From assembly GCA_963920525.1 (NCBI GenBank), contig OY986439.1, forward strand, positions 36,497,819 through 36,561,818: a DNA stretch of 64,000 nucleotides, in the 5' to 3' direction. The notes beneath the pieces are model-generated. The model was not told where the DNA came from. It saw nothing but the letters and a program-made list of their open reading frames with translations, and made no database searches. The position numbers were made by a program, and so were the translations under genes. This document shows positions 1 to 10,148 of this stretch, one piece after another; the stretch's first letter is position 1, and each line of letters opens with the position of its first letter. This stretch comes from Dichetophora obliterata. Its lineage: Eukaryota > Arthropoda > Insecta > Diptera > Sciomyzidae.

Positions 1-977
1 ATTAAAAAAAATTGGTGTTTTAAATAAAAAATACAAACCTACGCATAGATCATAGAATAATTTAAATTCCGCTTTTAATGGAAGTGATTCTAACAAATAA
101 TTTTTTGATAAAAATTTTATTGATTCTCGCTTGGGTCAAGTTAGTAGAAGATAGAATTGAATTAGAGAGTTCATACAAATAATGTTTCTAAGCAACTGCT
201 TAATTTATCTCGCATCAGTGAGGTTATCTTATGCTATATTAACACTGAGAGCTAAATGCGCTTTAGAGCATTTGCTATACATATTTGTCCCAGTTACTTT
301 TATAACAAGTAAAGGGCCGTTCGTAAATGTGGATTTCGTAAATGCGCATTTAGCTCTCAGTGTGAACATAGCATTATCCAATACAAGTTCAAATTCTCTT
401 CTATAAAAACAATTCATTGAAAAATAAGCCGCGTTGGCATTTTTATCATCCAAACGATGGCGATGGCGAATTGAGCATTCCTTTTCAGCAACAACATTAA
501 AAGTTTTTAACAATGCAACAGCACTGCTAATTAAGTTATCCGTACCTTCAGAGTCCGAATTTATTTTTTCTAATGATTTAAGGGTACAAGGGTACAAGAA
601 AGGGCACAAGATGTTTTATTGTTTATAAAAATGAATATTGTAAAAAATTTTAGTAAAAAATAACAATTAGGCCGACTCTAAAAAAGTAGGAAGGTAGTCT
701 ACCCCCCTTACTTCCCCCGCTAATTACGCCCCTGGGTTCTATGCTTAATAAGCGGTCATAAATTCGAACACAATTTTTGGGACTATAAATAAGGGGACAC
801 AATGCCAAAATTGAAATTTTGGATTATGTTCCTTGGGATTATGTCCCGCCACTGAAACAAACATCGCTGACAATGTTAAATGCATATTTTCAGCTCTCAT
901 ATGATTTGTATATCTTAATTTTTAATAAATACAAATTTTTTTCCTAAAATATAAAATTAAATTTTTTGATTTGATTA
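1..977. other. AT-rich flank without a recognisable gene
   Basis: This stretch holds the small MITE at 232-373 and otherwise AT-rich sequence. The block around 790-855 (a GGATTATGT...CCTTGGG...TATGTCCCGYCA pattern) recurs around 58205-58260, so at least part of it is an interspersed repeat. A 126-codon minus-strand reading frame at 229-609 runs through the MITE and resembles nothing I know. Confidence 0.5.
232..373. mobile_element. Short palindromic MITE with TTA duplication
   Basis: A 142-bp element with about 30-bp inverted ends. The left end starts TGCTATATTAACACTGAGAG; the reverse complement of the right end matches with two mismatches. It is flanked by TTA on both sides (229-231 and 374-376). 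A 3-bp TTA duplication and a non-coding, nearly palindromic body fit a Tourist-type (PIF/Harbinger-mobilised) MITE. The class is inferred from structure only. Confidence 0.65.
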
Positions 978-1393
978 CACTATGCGACAATTCAAGGGTC
1001 ATGGAATCTAACGAAAAAGCGACCAACACAGATCGATGGTACTGATCTAGACCAACAAAACCCTAAAAGAGTTTTGCAAAGTTAGCTCGCTTTTAAAAGA
1101 TATAGGTATTGGAAGTTTGCCTCTAGCAGAGTATTTTTTAAAAATGAAGTGCTCATAAGGGCGTATCGAATTAAAAATTATTTTTTAAATTTCTCATTCT
1201 AAGAGGTCTCCAAAGTTCCATAGGGAGGTCTCCCAAAAAAAGGATGTCTTCCTCTCCCGCAAGGACAAAGTTGTTTTTTGAGAAAAACAGTAAAAATTAA
1301 CGATCTATAAATGCTTTGATTTTTGTAAGAAAAACTACATATGTCTAAAAGCAAAAGTAAATATAGACTTTAACTAACAATATCTCGCCAAAA

Positions 1394-1912
1394 CAAGATG
1401 CCACTCTTGATTCTCAACACAGCACTCAAAGCAGCAACAAAGTCACTGATTTTACTTCGGATGCTGTTTTGTTTGGTCTCCCAGTTTCTAATGAAGAAAA
1501 CTTAAATAGCACGTTTAATCGTATTTGCCACTACATCGACTTTCAACTACCTGTTATAAAAGACATTTTTCGGGTAAAATCAAATCAGGGCAACCCAAAC
1601 TCGATTGTGATAATCAAATATTTTTCACCATTTGATAGAAATCGAGTGCTCAAAGCATGTGGGGCTTATCGTAGACGAACTAAATCCGCAGTCAATTTGA
1701 GGGATGCTGGATTTGACTTTAATAACAACATCTATCTTCATGAGAGCCTTAATGCAGAAAGCCGAAAACTTTTGCAAGCTGCAATTGCTTGTAAGCGCCA
1801 AAATAATATTTACAACGCTTTTTCCTTTCGTGGCTCTGTGTTTATCAGAAAAGAAAAAGGAGCTGAAAGCATTCTTATCAGCAGTGTGGAAGAACTACAT
1901 AACAATCTTTAA
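1394..1912 (+). pseudogene. LINE ORF1 C-terminal fragment (FP-like domain)
   Basis: An open frame of about 172 codons ending in a stop at 1912. The visible protein contains a block around SIVIIKYFSPFDRNRVLKA, then a basic stretch and VNLRDAGFDFNNNIYLHE. This resembles the baculovirus FP-type RNA-binding domain found in ORF1 proteins of several LINE clades. The frame is open from the very start of the LINE copy, so the N-terminus has been lost by 5' truncation. ORF1 proteins bind element RNA in the retrotransposition particle. The downstream endonuclease frame begins 167 bp later. Domain recognition is by eye. Confidence 0.6.
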
Positions 1913-2079
1913 AATTCTTGATCGGATACTACGGAAGCTTGCAGTTAAATATTTATCTTTTATACGTACATTTATTACTCTTGTTTTTTTATTATTTCTT
2001 CATTTCCTTTTATCCTACTCTAACTTATTAATCTATTTATATTTTTATTTGCCTACGCACTCTCCCCGTTGTTCTTCTT

Positions 2080-2613
2080 ATGTCAGGCTCTAGATATTCA
2101 CCTATTGGCGGTGATGAAAACCAAAAAATTTTAATACAGGTCTTATGTAAGCAACGTACTGGCCTTAATGTAGTTCATTTTAATGCCCGTAGTTTGAACA
2201 TGGCTAAACTTGACTACATAAAATATATATTTGAAAACTCGCTCGTTGACATTATTTGCATTTCGGAAACGTGGCTATGCAATGATGTATGTGATGCTAC
2301 CTTTAGCATTAATAATTATATATTGTACAGAAACGATCGGACTGGAAAAAAAGGCGGAGGAGTTGCTATTTACTGTAAAACCACCCTTAACTCTAAAGTT
2401 GTAGGTAAATCCAGTGGACCAGGTATTGAATTTTTAAATTTATGTGTATGGGATAATAGTACTAAGATATTTTTATCATGCGTGTATAATCCTAATAAGT
2501 GTTTCTCTGTTGATCCTCTGTTTTCTGCTTTAACAAGCAGTATTCTTGATTATGACTTCATAATGTTGTGTGGAGATTTCAACATCAAAACGATAAGCTT
2601 AGGTCTCTTTTAG
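2080..2613 (+). pseudogene. LINE ORF2 N-terminus: AP-like endonuclease, truncated
   Basis: The 177-aa frame starts the endonuclease/exonuclease/phosphatase domain that nicks target DNA for target-primed reverse transcription. Visible family blocks, in order: LNVVHFNARSLN (first strand, with the active-site Asn), DIICISETWL (catalytic Glu), a GGGVAIY turn, and the LCGDFNI block holding the Asp/Asn pair. It then breaks into an unrelated frame and stops. The following frame (ITYIFDKHVP) corresponds to sequence normally some 100 residues further on, so the C-terminal endonuclease part, including the SDH motif, is deleted. Confidence 0.75.
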
Positions 2614-2626
2614 CACCGATTACATA

Positions 2627-3099
2627 TATTTTTGACAAACATGTACCGTGAAAAATGTCTCTTGTCCCTGGTTCACCCAATACATGTCTAATAGCATTAA
2701 AAAAAGAAACAAATTACAGAAAATATGCAAAATCAGACCATCTCCTGAAAACTGGGAATCTTTTCGCTTGGCTAGAAATGAAGCTGTTCTGTTAGTAAGA
2801 CAGGCCAAAACACGATTTTTTTCTGAGAAACTAGATTTATCCCTTAATTCGAAAACGTTGTGGAACAACATAAAAAGACTTGGGTTATGTAATAAAAATC
2901 GTAATGAATGCAATGAAGATCCTGAGATTTTATTGTAAATAATTTTTTGTTGACATTTTTTCTACTTCTAATGATACCTCTACCCTTTCCAGTGACAACC
3001 TGACTATACCACAGTCTTTTAAGTTTGAAACGGTTAGTGAAATTGATGTTGGAAACTGTGTTATGCAGATAAAATCAAATGCAATTGCAGAAGATGGCA
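2627..3099 (+). pseudogene. LINE ORF2 linker region up to Transib insertion
   Basis: Continues ORF2 after the endonuclease deletion. A reading frame with PWFTQYM, then ARNEAVLLVRQAKTRFFSEK and TLWNNIKRLGL, is the region between endonuclease and RT in this LINE type. After a frame break near 2938 the frame FKFETVSEIDVGNCVMQIKS is visible, ending at GATGGCA (3099). Joining 3099 directly to 6297 gives the uninterrupted reading A-E-D-G-I-P-I-K-F, the expected start of the RT finger region. The Transib element therefore inserted precisely here. Confidence 0.65.
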
Positions 3100-6000
3100 C
3101 ACATTGGTTCCAAACATGAAAAAGGCGGCCAAAACCTCATTTTTAAAGATTTTGAAAAACATATTTTACTTAAAATACCTATTAAAGATAGATAAATGAA
3201 AAAAAACTGCGATGTCAATTTTTTTAAAAAAATTTTTTTTTTCATTTTTAACGCCTTGAAAGTTTGGCAAAAATTTTACAAAAAAAATAGTAAAATTTTG
3301 ACCCAAATTCAAACATTTTTTGTATTATCTGTACAAGTAATTTAAGTTGTTTTATATTTTCATATATTGAATCGAAGCATATGCAATTAGAATAAACTTA
3401 AAACTTTGAAAAAATTTCATGCCTAATATTTTAAAAAAATCATTGAAAATTTATATTTTTTGAAAAATTTGGATCAGTGAAAATGGAAAAAACGAAAGTG
3501 TTCGCCGCGTTACGCCCCTATAGAAAGGTATTGGTTACTTTGTGGGATATCTTATAATACTAATAGAAGAAAAACATTTTGCCCAAACGTGCCCCAATCG
3601 GATATTCGTGTTAGAAGGCCGAAAACCATAAGAGAAGTATAGTGGCATGTGGATCTCAAAAATGGTGGTGCCTAGTGTTATCAAAGTTATTATCAAAGTT
3701 ATCTGAGGAAGCTTTTCTTTAAACGTAAATTTTTTGTGTGCGATCGGTTGCGTTTTATCGCATGTTGTGTTGAAAAAACGGTCGTGTTAATAAAATGTTT
3801 GCAAAAATTAAAAGAATGCATATGCATAACGAAATTTTAAACACCGATAACATGCAAAAAAAAAAAAATAAAAAACAGAAAATCGTTAATTTTGTGGCAA
3901 AAAAATTAAAATGTGAAAATAACAGTGACATAAAAAAACAAATTTTGTTTGATTTAAATAAATTTTTTTTTCACAAATATTTCGAAAAATGGAACCAGAG
4001 TAAAAGAGAGAAGCCCCGTTTTATGGAACAAAATAAAGAGTGGTTAAATTCTTGTATGGAGTTTCATTATGAAGAAGTTTTATCTTCGACTTTGAAAGGT
4101 AGTTATATGTTCAGCCAGTTACGGATTATATTGAGTAAGGGTATATTCAGTAAGGGTTATATTCAGTAAGAATAATGAGAAAAATAAGAATAAGAATTTG
4201 TGATAAAAATAAAATTAAAATTTGCCATCTTAGATTTTATATGAAATTATATACAGGGTGTCCCAGCTTTAGTGAACCACCCGTTGGGGGGTGATTCCCC
4301 GTGATGAAACGAGTAAAAAATTGTCAGATGGACAGAATGGTCAGATTGCTTAGAGTAGTTAATTTTTAAATTAATGGTAATTACTTTTGGTAATAGAAAG
4401 TAATTTTATTCATGTAGGTGGAAGGCCAAAAAAAACATTTAATGAATGCAGCATTCGAAGTAAGCGCCGAAAGACCGAGATTCTTCGGAAAACGATAGAA
4501 CCTAAAGAATTATCTTTAGCAACCTCAATGTCGTTACGATCGATGGGCAACGAATCTGGTGCAAAGCTTTTAACGGAAATAACAGTAAATTCACCACAAA
4601 GGGCAAGTAATATTTTAAAAACTTGGAAAAAATCAAAAAAAATAAGTACCCCAGAAAAATATACTCCGGATGAGGCATTGTTTTTAATTGTCACGGAAAA
4701 TTTAACAAAATGTACGTACAATAAATTGCGAAATGGAGCCCTCATTCGAAACCACGATTTGTACCCATCTTATAAAGATGTTATTCTTGCAAAAAAGCGT
4801 GCCTATCCACCGAATGTGTCAATATCGGAAATCAAATGTGAAATACCGTTACAATCATTGCTTGACCACACGTGTTCCAGAATTTTAGAAATAATAAGTA
4901 CGACAGAATTCCAGTTAGAAAAAAAAATTGAATTACAGCTCGTGTGCAAGTATGGCTTCGATGGAAGCTCAGGGCATTCCACATTTAAGCAAAAATGGTC
5001 CGAAGAAAATGTAGGCGATAAAAATATATTCTTAACATCGATTGTACCATTACAACTGGTTGAAAAAGTTTCCAAAATAATTGTTTGGGTAAATATGTCG
5101 ACATCTTCACCGCGCTTTTGCAGGCCAATAAGATTGCAATGGTTCCACGAAACTGATGAAATATCAAGAGCAGAGAAATTATATATTGACGCACAAATCG
5201 CTGAGCTGCAACCTTATCAAAACGATAATTACTCAGTATCTTTCGAAGTTCACCTAAGCATGATTGATGGAAAGGTGTGGTAATATAAAGAGAATAACTC
5301 AGGCTAACAAATAAGGATTAACTTTTGGATCAGAGAAAACAAAAGTAGATATGTATTTATTTTTGCGTTTTGAATTCAAATCCGCAGTCTGTTCTTTTCT
5401 TTAGGGTCAAGTTTTAGAGGTATAGGCATAAATGTGAAAAAGTTTTTTTTTGGCAATTGGACCATATTTTTAATTTATAAGCCGATTTTAAAAAATTCGT
5501 TACTATCTGTAGTTTTGAAGAAGTAGTTCTGAATACATATGAAACCTCTTTCGGCTTCTCTGGTCCAAAACCGTGTAAACCTGTGTTATTCTTTATCGTC
5601 TAGAGGATCAGTTCACATTTTCTGTGAAATGATTGCAAATTAAGGTTTTAAATTCGGTATCAACGAATTAAGGACAATCCATTTTATTTAGGTATCTAAT
5701 GCATTAACTGGTACATCATCAATGTCATGCAACATATGCCATGCTTCGGTTTCTGAAATAAATAATGTCGAAAAAATGAAAGAAAGAGCTGTGGAAGCTA
5801 ATGTCCTGAAATACAACTTACCAATACTTCACGCCTATATAAATTTTATGAATTGTTTACTGCATATTTTATATCGACTTGATTTTAAAAAGTGGAGAGT
5901 AAGAGCATTTTTTAAGCATGCATACAGACATTCCTAATTTATATTATGTATATGCATTTTATACTTTTATTAGGTAAGCCAGAAAGATGGAACAAAGATT

Positions 6001-6290
6001 CAAATGCAAACTCGCAAAAATGTAATTCAAACTCGCTTCTTAAAAGAAACTGGCCTTCGTATAGATTTTCCTAAGCCAGGATTTGGTTCCTCAAATGACG
6101 GGAATACAGCAAGAAGGTTTTTTTGACAATATTTCACTTACAGCAGATATAACTGATTAGTTTAACTAAATAATAAGCTTTTCTTTATGAACTTAATACT
6201 TATAAAAATTAATTCATATTAATTTTGTCACCATTTTGAAGCCGCCATTTTGAATTTTAAATTTTGGACTTCAGATTTGTGATCAGCGAC
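3100..6290 (+). mobile_element. Transib DNA transposon (RAG1-related), inserted in LINE ORF2
   Basis: A 3.2-kb insertion between two copies of ATGGCA (3094-3099 and 6291-6296). Transib and RAG make 5-bp duplications, so one base of the match may be chance. The left end starts CACATTGG, matching the CAC start typical of Transib termini. The right end (...GATCAGCGAC) does not mirror it, so the right terminus is altered or a composite. The element encodes a four-exon transposase (3795-6126) that is frameshifted and lacks its C-terminal third. A CAGGGTGTCCC mariner-type end sits in the first intron (about 4255). Confidence 0.7.
3795..6126 (+). pseudogene. Transib transposase, frameshifted and C-terminally deleted
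   Basis: Transib transposase is the DDE recombinase family from which RAG1 derives. The inferred exons 3795-4098, 4397-5274, 5692-5898 and 5974 onward join in frame across GT-AG introns of 298, 417 and 75 bp, giving about 513 residues. The first exon is basic and ends ...MEFHYEEVLSSTLK; exon 2 carries GGRPKKTF and SKRRKTEILRK. The candidate first catalytic Asp is in KYGFDGSSGHS (residue about 290), the second in MIDGKVSNALTG (about 392, spanning an exon junction), followed by SCNICH, which resembles the RAG1 zinc-binding C-x2-C. The frame then shows GFGSSNDGNTARRFF and stops at 6124; one T fewer in the 7-T run would extend it to DNISLTADIT. The region with the catalytic Glu is absent. The start is the first ATG; splice sites are inferred. 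Confidence 0.75.
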
Positions 6291-6296
6291 ATGGCA

Positions 6297-6860
6297 TTCC
6301 CATCAAATTCTTTAAACTTTTACTACCTCACATAATAACTTCTCTTACGCACATTATAAATCATTGCTTTATAACATCCTCCTTTCCCGACATGTGGAAA
6401 ATTGCCATCGTTACACCTATAGCTAAAAAGCAAAATCCATCTGGTGCGAATGATTATAGGCCTATAAGTATACTGTCACCATTGTCAAAGGTATGTGAAA
6501 AACTTATGGCTCAACAAATTAGCAAATATCTTTCTGAGAAAAAACTGCTATCACGCTATCAGTCTGGTTTTAGGGCAGGGCATGGGTGTTCCTCAGCGGT
6601 AGTAAAGGTTCTTGATGATATTCGACCCGATCATGCTTATGCAGATGATATCCAGCTTTATCTTTCGCGACGAAATGGGCTTCTTGATGATCTGTGTTGT
6701 AGGTTAAATGAGGATCTCAGTAGCATCAATGAGTGGGCCAAAAGTAAAGGCCTTCAACTAAACGCTGCCAAATCGTATGTTCTTCCTATATGTAAAAGTA
6801 AAACTTGTGTCGTTGATGTCCCTGATCTGTTAATTCTTCTTCTGAACATTTAATTCTTCT
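6297..6860 (+). pseudogene. LINE reverse transcriptase, internally deleted
   Basis: Continues ORF2 from the far side of the Transib insertion. Visible RT blocks: IPIKFFKLLLP, WKIAIVTPIAKK, DYRPISILSPLSKVCEKL, YQSGFRAGHGCSSAVVKVLDDI, then directly HAYADDIQLYLS with the catalytic YADD, followed by LNAAKSYVLP. The blocks normally between the second and YADD motifs (the first catalytic Asp region and the VPQGS motif) are missing, so about 80-100 residues are deleted and the enzyme cannot work. It stops at 6853; the thumb region follows in another frame. Confidence 0.8.
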
Positions 6861-7382
6861 TTGTCTTGTGTAGACCATGTTAATAGAATGTCTGCTAGCG
6901 TCACTACTACTGAAATTAAACGTAGATTAGTCATACAGCTAATTTTACCAATCATTTCTTATTCAGACATAGTTTATAGTAAACTTGGCGCATCTTCCCA
7001 GTTAAAAATTCAAATAGCATTTAATTACGCCACGCGCTATGTGTATGGTCTCCGAAAATACGATCGTTTGTCTCGTTTCCGAAATGCAATACTTGGATGC
7101 GACATAACTGCTTACCTAAATGCTAGAAACTGTATTTACCTGCACAAACTAATCCATGGGAAAACTCCTTGCTATCTGCATGAAAAACTTCAGTTTTGTA
7201 TGTCAAGTAGAAGCCATGTTCTGATAGTTCCGATGCACAACTCATTAAACTCTTCCCACCTGTTTTTCATTAACGCCATTAGGTTGTGGAATGCTTTGCC
7301 AACATGGCTTAGGGAGGTCACTGGGAGGTCACTGGGAGGTCCTTTTAGGCAATCTATCTTTTCATTTTTCTCTACTCAATAG
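6861..7382 (+). pseudogene. LINE ORF2 C-terminal (thumb) region
   Basis: A 173-aa frame with ILPIISYSDIVYSKLG, KIQIAFNYATRYVYGLRKYD and YLHKLIHGKTPCYL, the typical post-RT region of CR1/Jockey-group LINEs, ending RLWNALPTWLRE near the 3' end. A small triplication of a gggaggtcact unit (7313-7341) extends the frame just before the stop. No RNase H domain or CCHC knuckle is seen. Confidence 0.65.
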
Positions 7383-7477
7383 CTTTTCACTTCCTTACTT
7401 CTCTATGTTATCTATTCTTTATCTATTATTTGTATCAGAAACTTTTTTCAACCTTAAAAATAAAAAAAATAAATAAA

Positions 7478-7804
7478 CTGGCCATTTCAGCCCTTGGAAG
7501 GACTTTGACCTAGCTTCTATTGATCAATTGTGTTGTGCGTGTTGTTAAATGTTTGATCACAAATGACCGAGAACTGGACCTACGTGCTTAATGCCGACTC
7601 CGAACGGCTTATGTTCTCAAGAAGCTTTACATGGCAATTTTTACTCTCTGAGGTTTGCCATTGTCTGCAGAGAGGTGACGACCGAACAGAAAAATTAATT
7701 CAATTAAAAAAACTTTCTGTCTGAGCTGGAATTGAACCCGGGCTACCGCAGTTCTTTAGCTTAGGAGCCACGCACTCTACCCACTAGGCTACGGCCGCCA
7801 CGAC
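7478..7804 (-). mobile_element. tRNA-derived SINE (fly type) inserted in LINE 3' region
   Basis: Read on the minus strand, the head at about 7800-7720 has a pol III A box (TAGCCTAGTGGG) and a B box (GGTTCAATTCC, near 7735) at tRNA-like spacing. The body continues with AAACCTCAGAGAGT and GCCGTTCGGAGTCGGC, a signature I know from SINEs common in flies. The tail abuts an A/T tract at 7457-7477. ACCTTA-like sequence occurs at both edges (about 7452 and 7803), a possible target duplication. The SINE would rely on LINE machinery to move. Confidence 0.75.
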
Positions 7805-8423
7805 CTTAGCTTAACTTTAATTCTTTTTATTTTTTATATTCTTTAAATAAAAAAATAACATAAAGCCAATATTGTTTAAAAATTAAGGTCATTATTTTTG
7901 ATTCTGTTTTAAACAGTTGTTATCATACTTCATTTTTAGTTTTTAACTTTAATTTCAAATTTTTAATATAAAACTATTCATTTTCATTTCAATTTCAATT
8001 TTAATATTAATTTTAATTAAATTTAATGTAAATTAATTATATTTATGCATTTATATTGTACTATAAAAGAGCATAGCTCTTATTGTACTTATGATTACTT
8101 AAATAAATAAAATTTCTACTCACAGTGTCCTGTGTGAAGATTATTCAAATCTTAAGGTACACTCGAAATAGCACAGAACTTTTGATTGTTATCTGGTTGT
8201 GTTAATTTAAGTGGTACTTATTAAAAAGTTTATGTTTTTCTTATATTTGGTGTATTTAAAATTTGCACTTTTTTTGCCTATGCATTTACTGTTTTTTGAG
8301 AAAAGCATGCTTGAACGCAATTTTTCAACTTTTTGTAAAAAATTAATATAAGGCTTTATATTTCAGGCATAAAAAGTAATAAAATAATTTTCACTTTTTG
8401 AATTCTTCAGATATCTCCTTTAA

Positions 8424-9161
8424 GGGAAGGTTCTCCTGGATTTTTTTGAAAAAATCCATTTTTTTTTTTTTACATAAAATGAAAGTTACATATATGTAGA
8501 ATGTTTGTGCCAAGGGATATTTCAATACGACGCGTATTTCTCGAGCTAGAGCGTGTCAAACGTACCCATGTCACGCGCGCGTACCAACTTTCTAAAAACT
8601 TTAAACGCGTTTTTCTCGGAACCATGTTTTCTAATCTAACGGACAGCACAGGGCTTGTTCTATTGATCCGATTTCCTTCATTTAAAGAATGTTTGAAAGT
8701 ATATACTTTTTTGTACGCCTGGAACCTAACATTGGCATAAAAAATTGTTTATTTATAATTTTTAAACGAGATCTAAGTAAAAAAAAAGCAAAAAATTTCA
8801 ATTTTTTTTTAAAAGTCCATAAAATTGGTTTTTTTTACCAAACTTAATTGAAGTTAGGTTCCAGGCATATGAAATGTTATCAATTTTAATAAATTTTATA
8901 CATTTCTCATTTCAGTTCACTACCTGAGGCCCCACACTGTCCGCGGGAGGTCGATGTTTTGCGCGCAGAGGTCGACGAGATCCGCCATTTTCAAGCCGCC
9001 ATTTTGAATTTTTCAAATATCTTTTTTTTTTTTACTCGTCAATAAACCACGAATGAAAGTTCAAAAGCATAAGTTCGTATGTCTTTTCATTTTCCCACAA
9101 ACCATTCTCAAATTTTGCTTGTTTTTCGGCCAAATCCAAAAAAATCCAGGAGAACCCTCCC
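8424..9161. mobile_element. TTAA-flanked MITE related to the Kolobok-like element
   Basis: A 738-bp element flanked by TTAA on both sides (8420-8423 and 9162-9165), with inverted ends GGGAAGGTTCTCCTGGATTT and, from the right, GGGAGGGTTCTCCTGGATTT. Inside, a block at 8598-8633 (aaactttaaacgcgtttttc) recurs in the 3' untranslated part of the intact element at 40106-42902 (near 42351), and the ends share the pattern GGG-N-TCCTCTGG-like. No transposase remains; the reading frame at 8501-8740 is not protein-like. Probably a non-autonomous relative. Confidence 0.7.
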
Positions 9162-10148
9162 TTAAGGTTATTATTTTTTTTAAAATACATCATTGTTAAA
9201 TCAATTGAGACTCATCGAATGGCAAGCTCAGAAACTTAAAATTTTAGTTTAACATTGTGGTATATGATGAGGTGAGGTGTTTTCACGAAATAATAAAATT
9301 CATGCTAAGTAGAAAAATTTTTTTAAGAAATAGAAACACAAAAAAGAAACGTGGCCTGGTGTTTTAAAAAAAAAATTTTCAGACAGTGTTTTGTTCAGAA
9401 ATATTTGAAGAGTTCACAAAATTCACAAAATTATCTTCAGTACCACTTTTGATGCCAAAAATATATAAAACCTTATCTTAATTTTTTTGAAAAACTTATA
9501 AAATTGCATTCAAAATACAGTTCTCGAAAACAAGAAAATGCATTTGCGAAGAATATGCAAATATTTACTTCGCCAAATTCAAAGAAAACACTTCAATCAA
9601 TAACACCAACATTTTGACAATCAGATAACAATCAAAAGTTCTGTGCTATTTCGAGTGAACCTTGGGATTCGAGTATCTCTCACACAGGACAATGAGGGTA
9701 GAAATCGAGAGTTGCATTTTTTTTGGCGAGATATTCTTAGTTGAAGTCTGTATTTAATTGTGTTTTAAGATATATGTAGTTTTTCTTACAAAAATCAAAG
9801 CATTTCTAGATCGTTATTTTTTACTATTTTTCTCAAAAAATAACTTTGTCCTTGTGTAAGAGGAAGACATCCTTTTTTTCTCTTTATTTTTTTTTTTTTT
9901 TTTGTAAATCTTGACCACCATGCAACTTTTGAGACCTCTTAGAATGTGAAATTCGAAAACATTTTAATTCGATACGCCTTAATGAGCACTTTATTTTTAA
10001 AAAATACTCTGCAAGAGGCAAACTTTTAATGCCTATATCTGAAAAAGCGAGCTAACTTTGCAAATTCCATTAAGGGTTTTCTTACTATACACTAGTACTA
10101 TCATCCTGGGTTATCCGCTTTCCCGTTAGAAAAATGTGTTGCACAGTG

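Larger units (their letters stand above)
1394..8108 (+). mobile_element. Defective non-LTR retrotransposon (CR1/Jockey-like LINE), interrupted
   Basis: A LINE in plus orientation inserted in the left arm of the long-inverted-repeat element. The arm stops after the ctcgcca block at about 1390 and resumes at about 8109. Order: 5'-truncated ORF1, AP-endonuclease fragment, linker, a Transib insertion (3100-6290), reverse transcriptase, thumb region, then 3' untranslated sequence with a SINE inserted at about 7478-7804. The 3' end has a small hairpin (aagagcatagctctt, about 8066) and an AAATAAATAAA tail. Internal deletions in the endonuclease and the RT make it dead. Clade assignment is approximate. 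Confidence 0.75.
978..10148. mobile_element. Long-inverted-repeat transposon with CACTRTGC ends, host of a nest
   Basis: The left arm (978 to about 1393, resuming near 8109 to 8419) and right arm (about 9170-10148) are inverted copies. Examples are the aaagttagctcgc block near 1080 and its complement near 10050, and the cacaggac block near 8130 and 9685. The termini read CACTATGCGACA and, in reverse complement, CACTGTGCAACA. Both outer flanks carry TTA (975-977 and 10149-10151). CAC termini with a 3-bp duplication fit the CACTA/Mirage/Chapaev group. No transposase of its own remains. The left arm is split by a LINE, and the centre holds a TTAA-flanked MITE. A diverged relative of the arm lies at about 47640-47830. 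Confidence 0.55.

Noticed and set aside
229..609. A 126-codon minus-strand gene
   Set aside because: The frame passes through a TTA-flanked MITE, so part of it is inserted non-coding DNA; no known domain.
8501..8740. A 79-codon protein inside the TTAA MITE
   Set aside because: The same block is untranslated in the autonomous element; composition is not protein-like.
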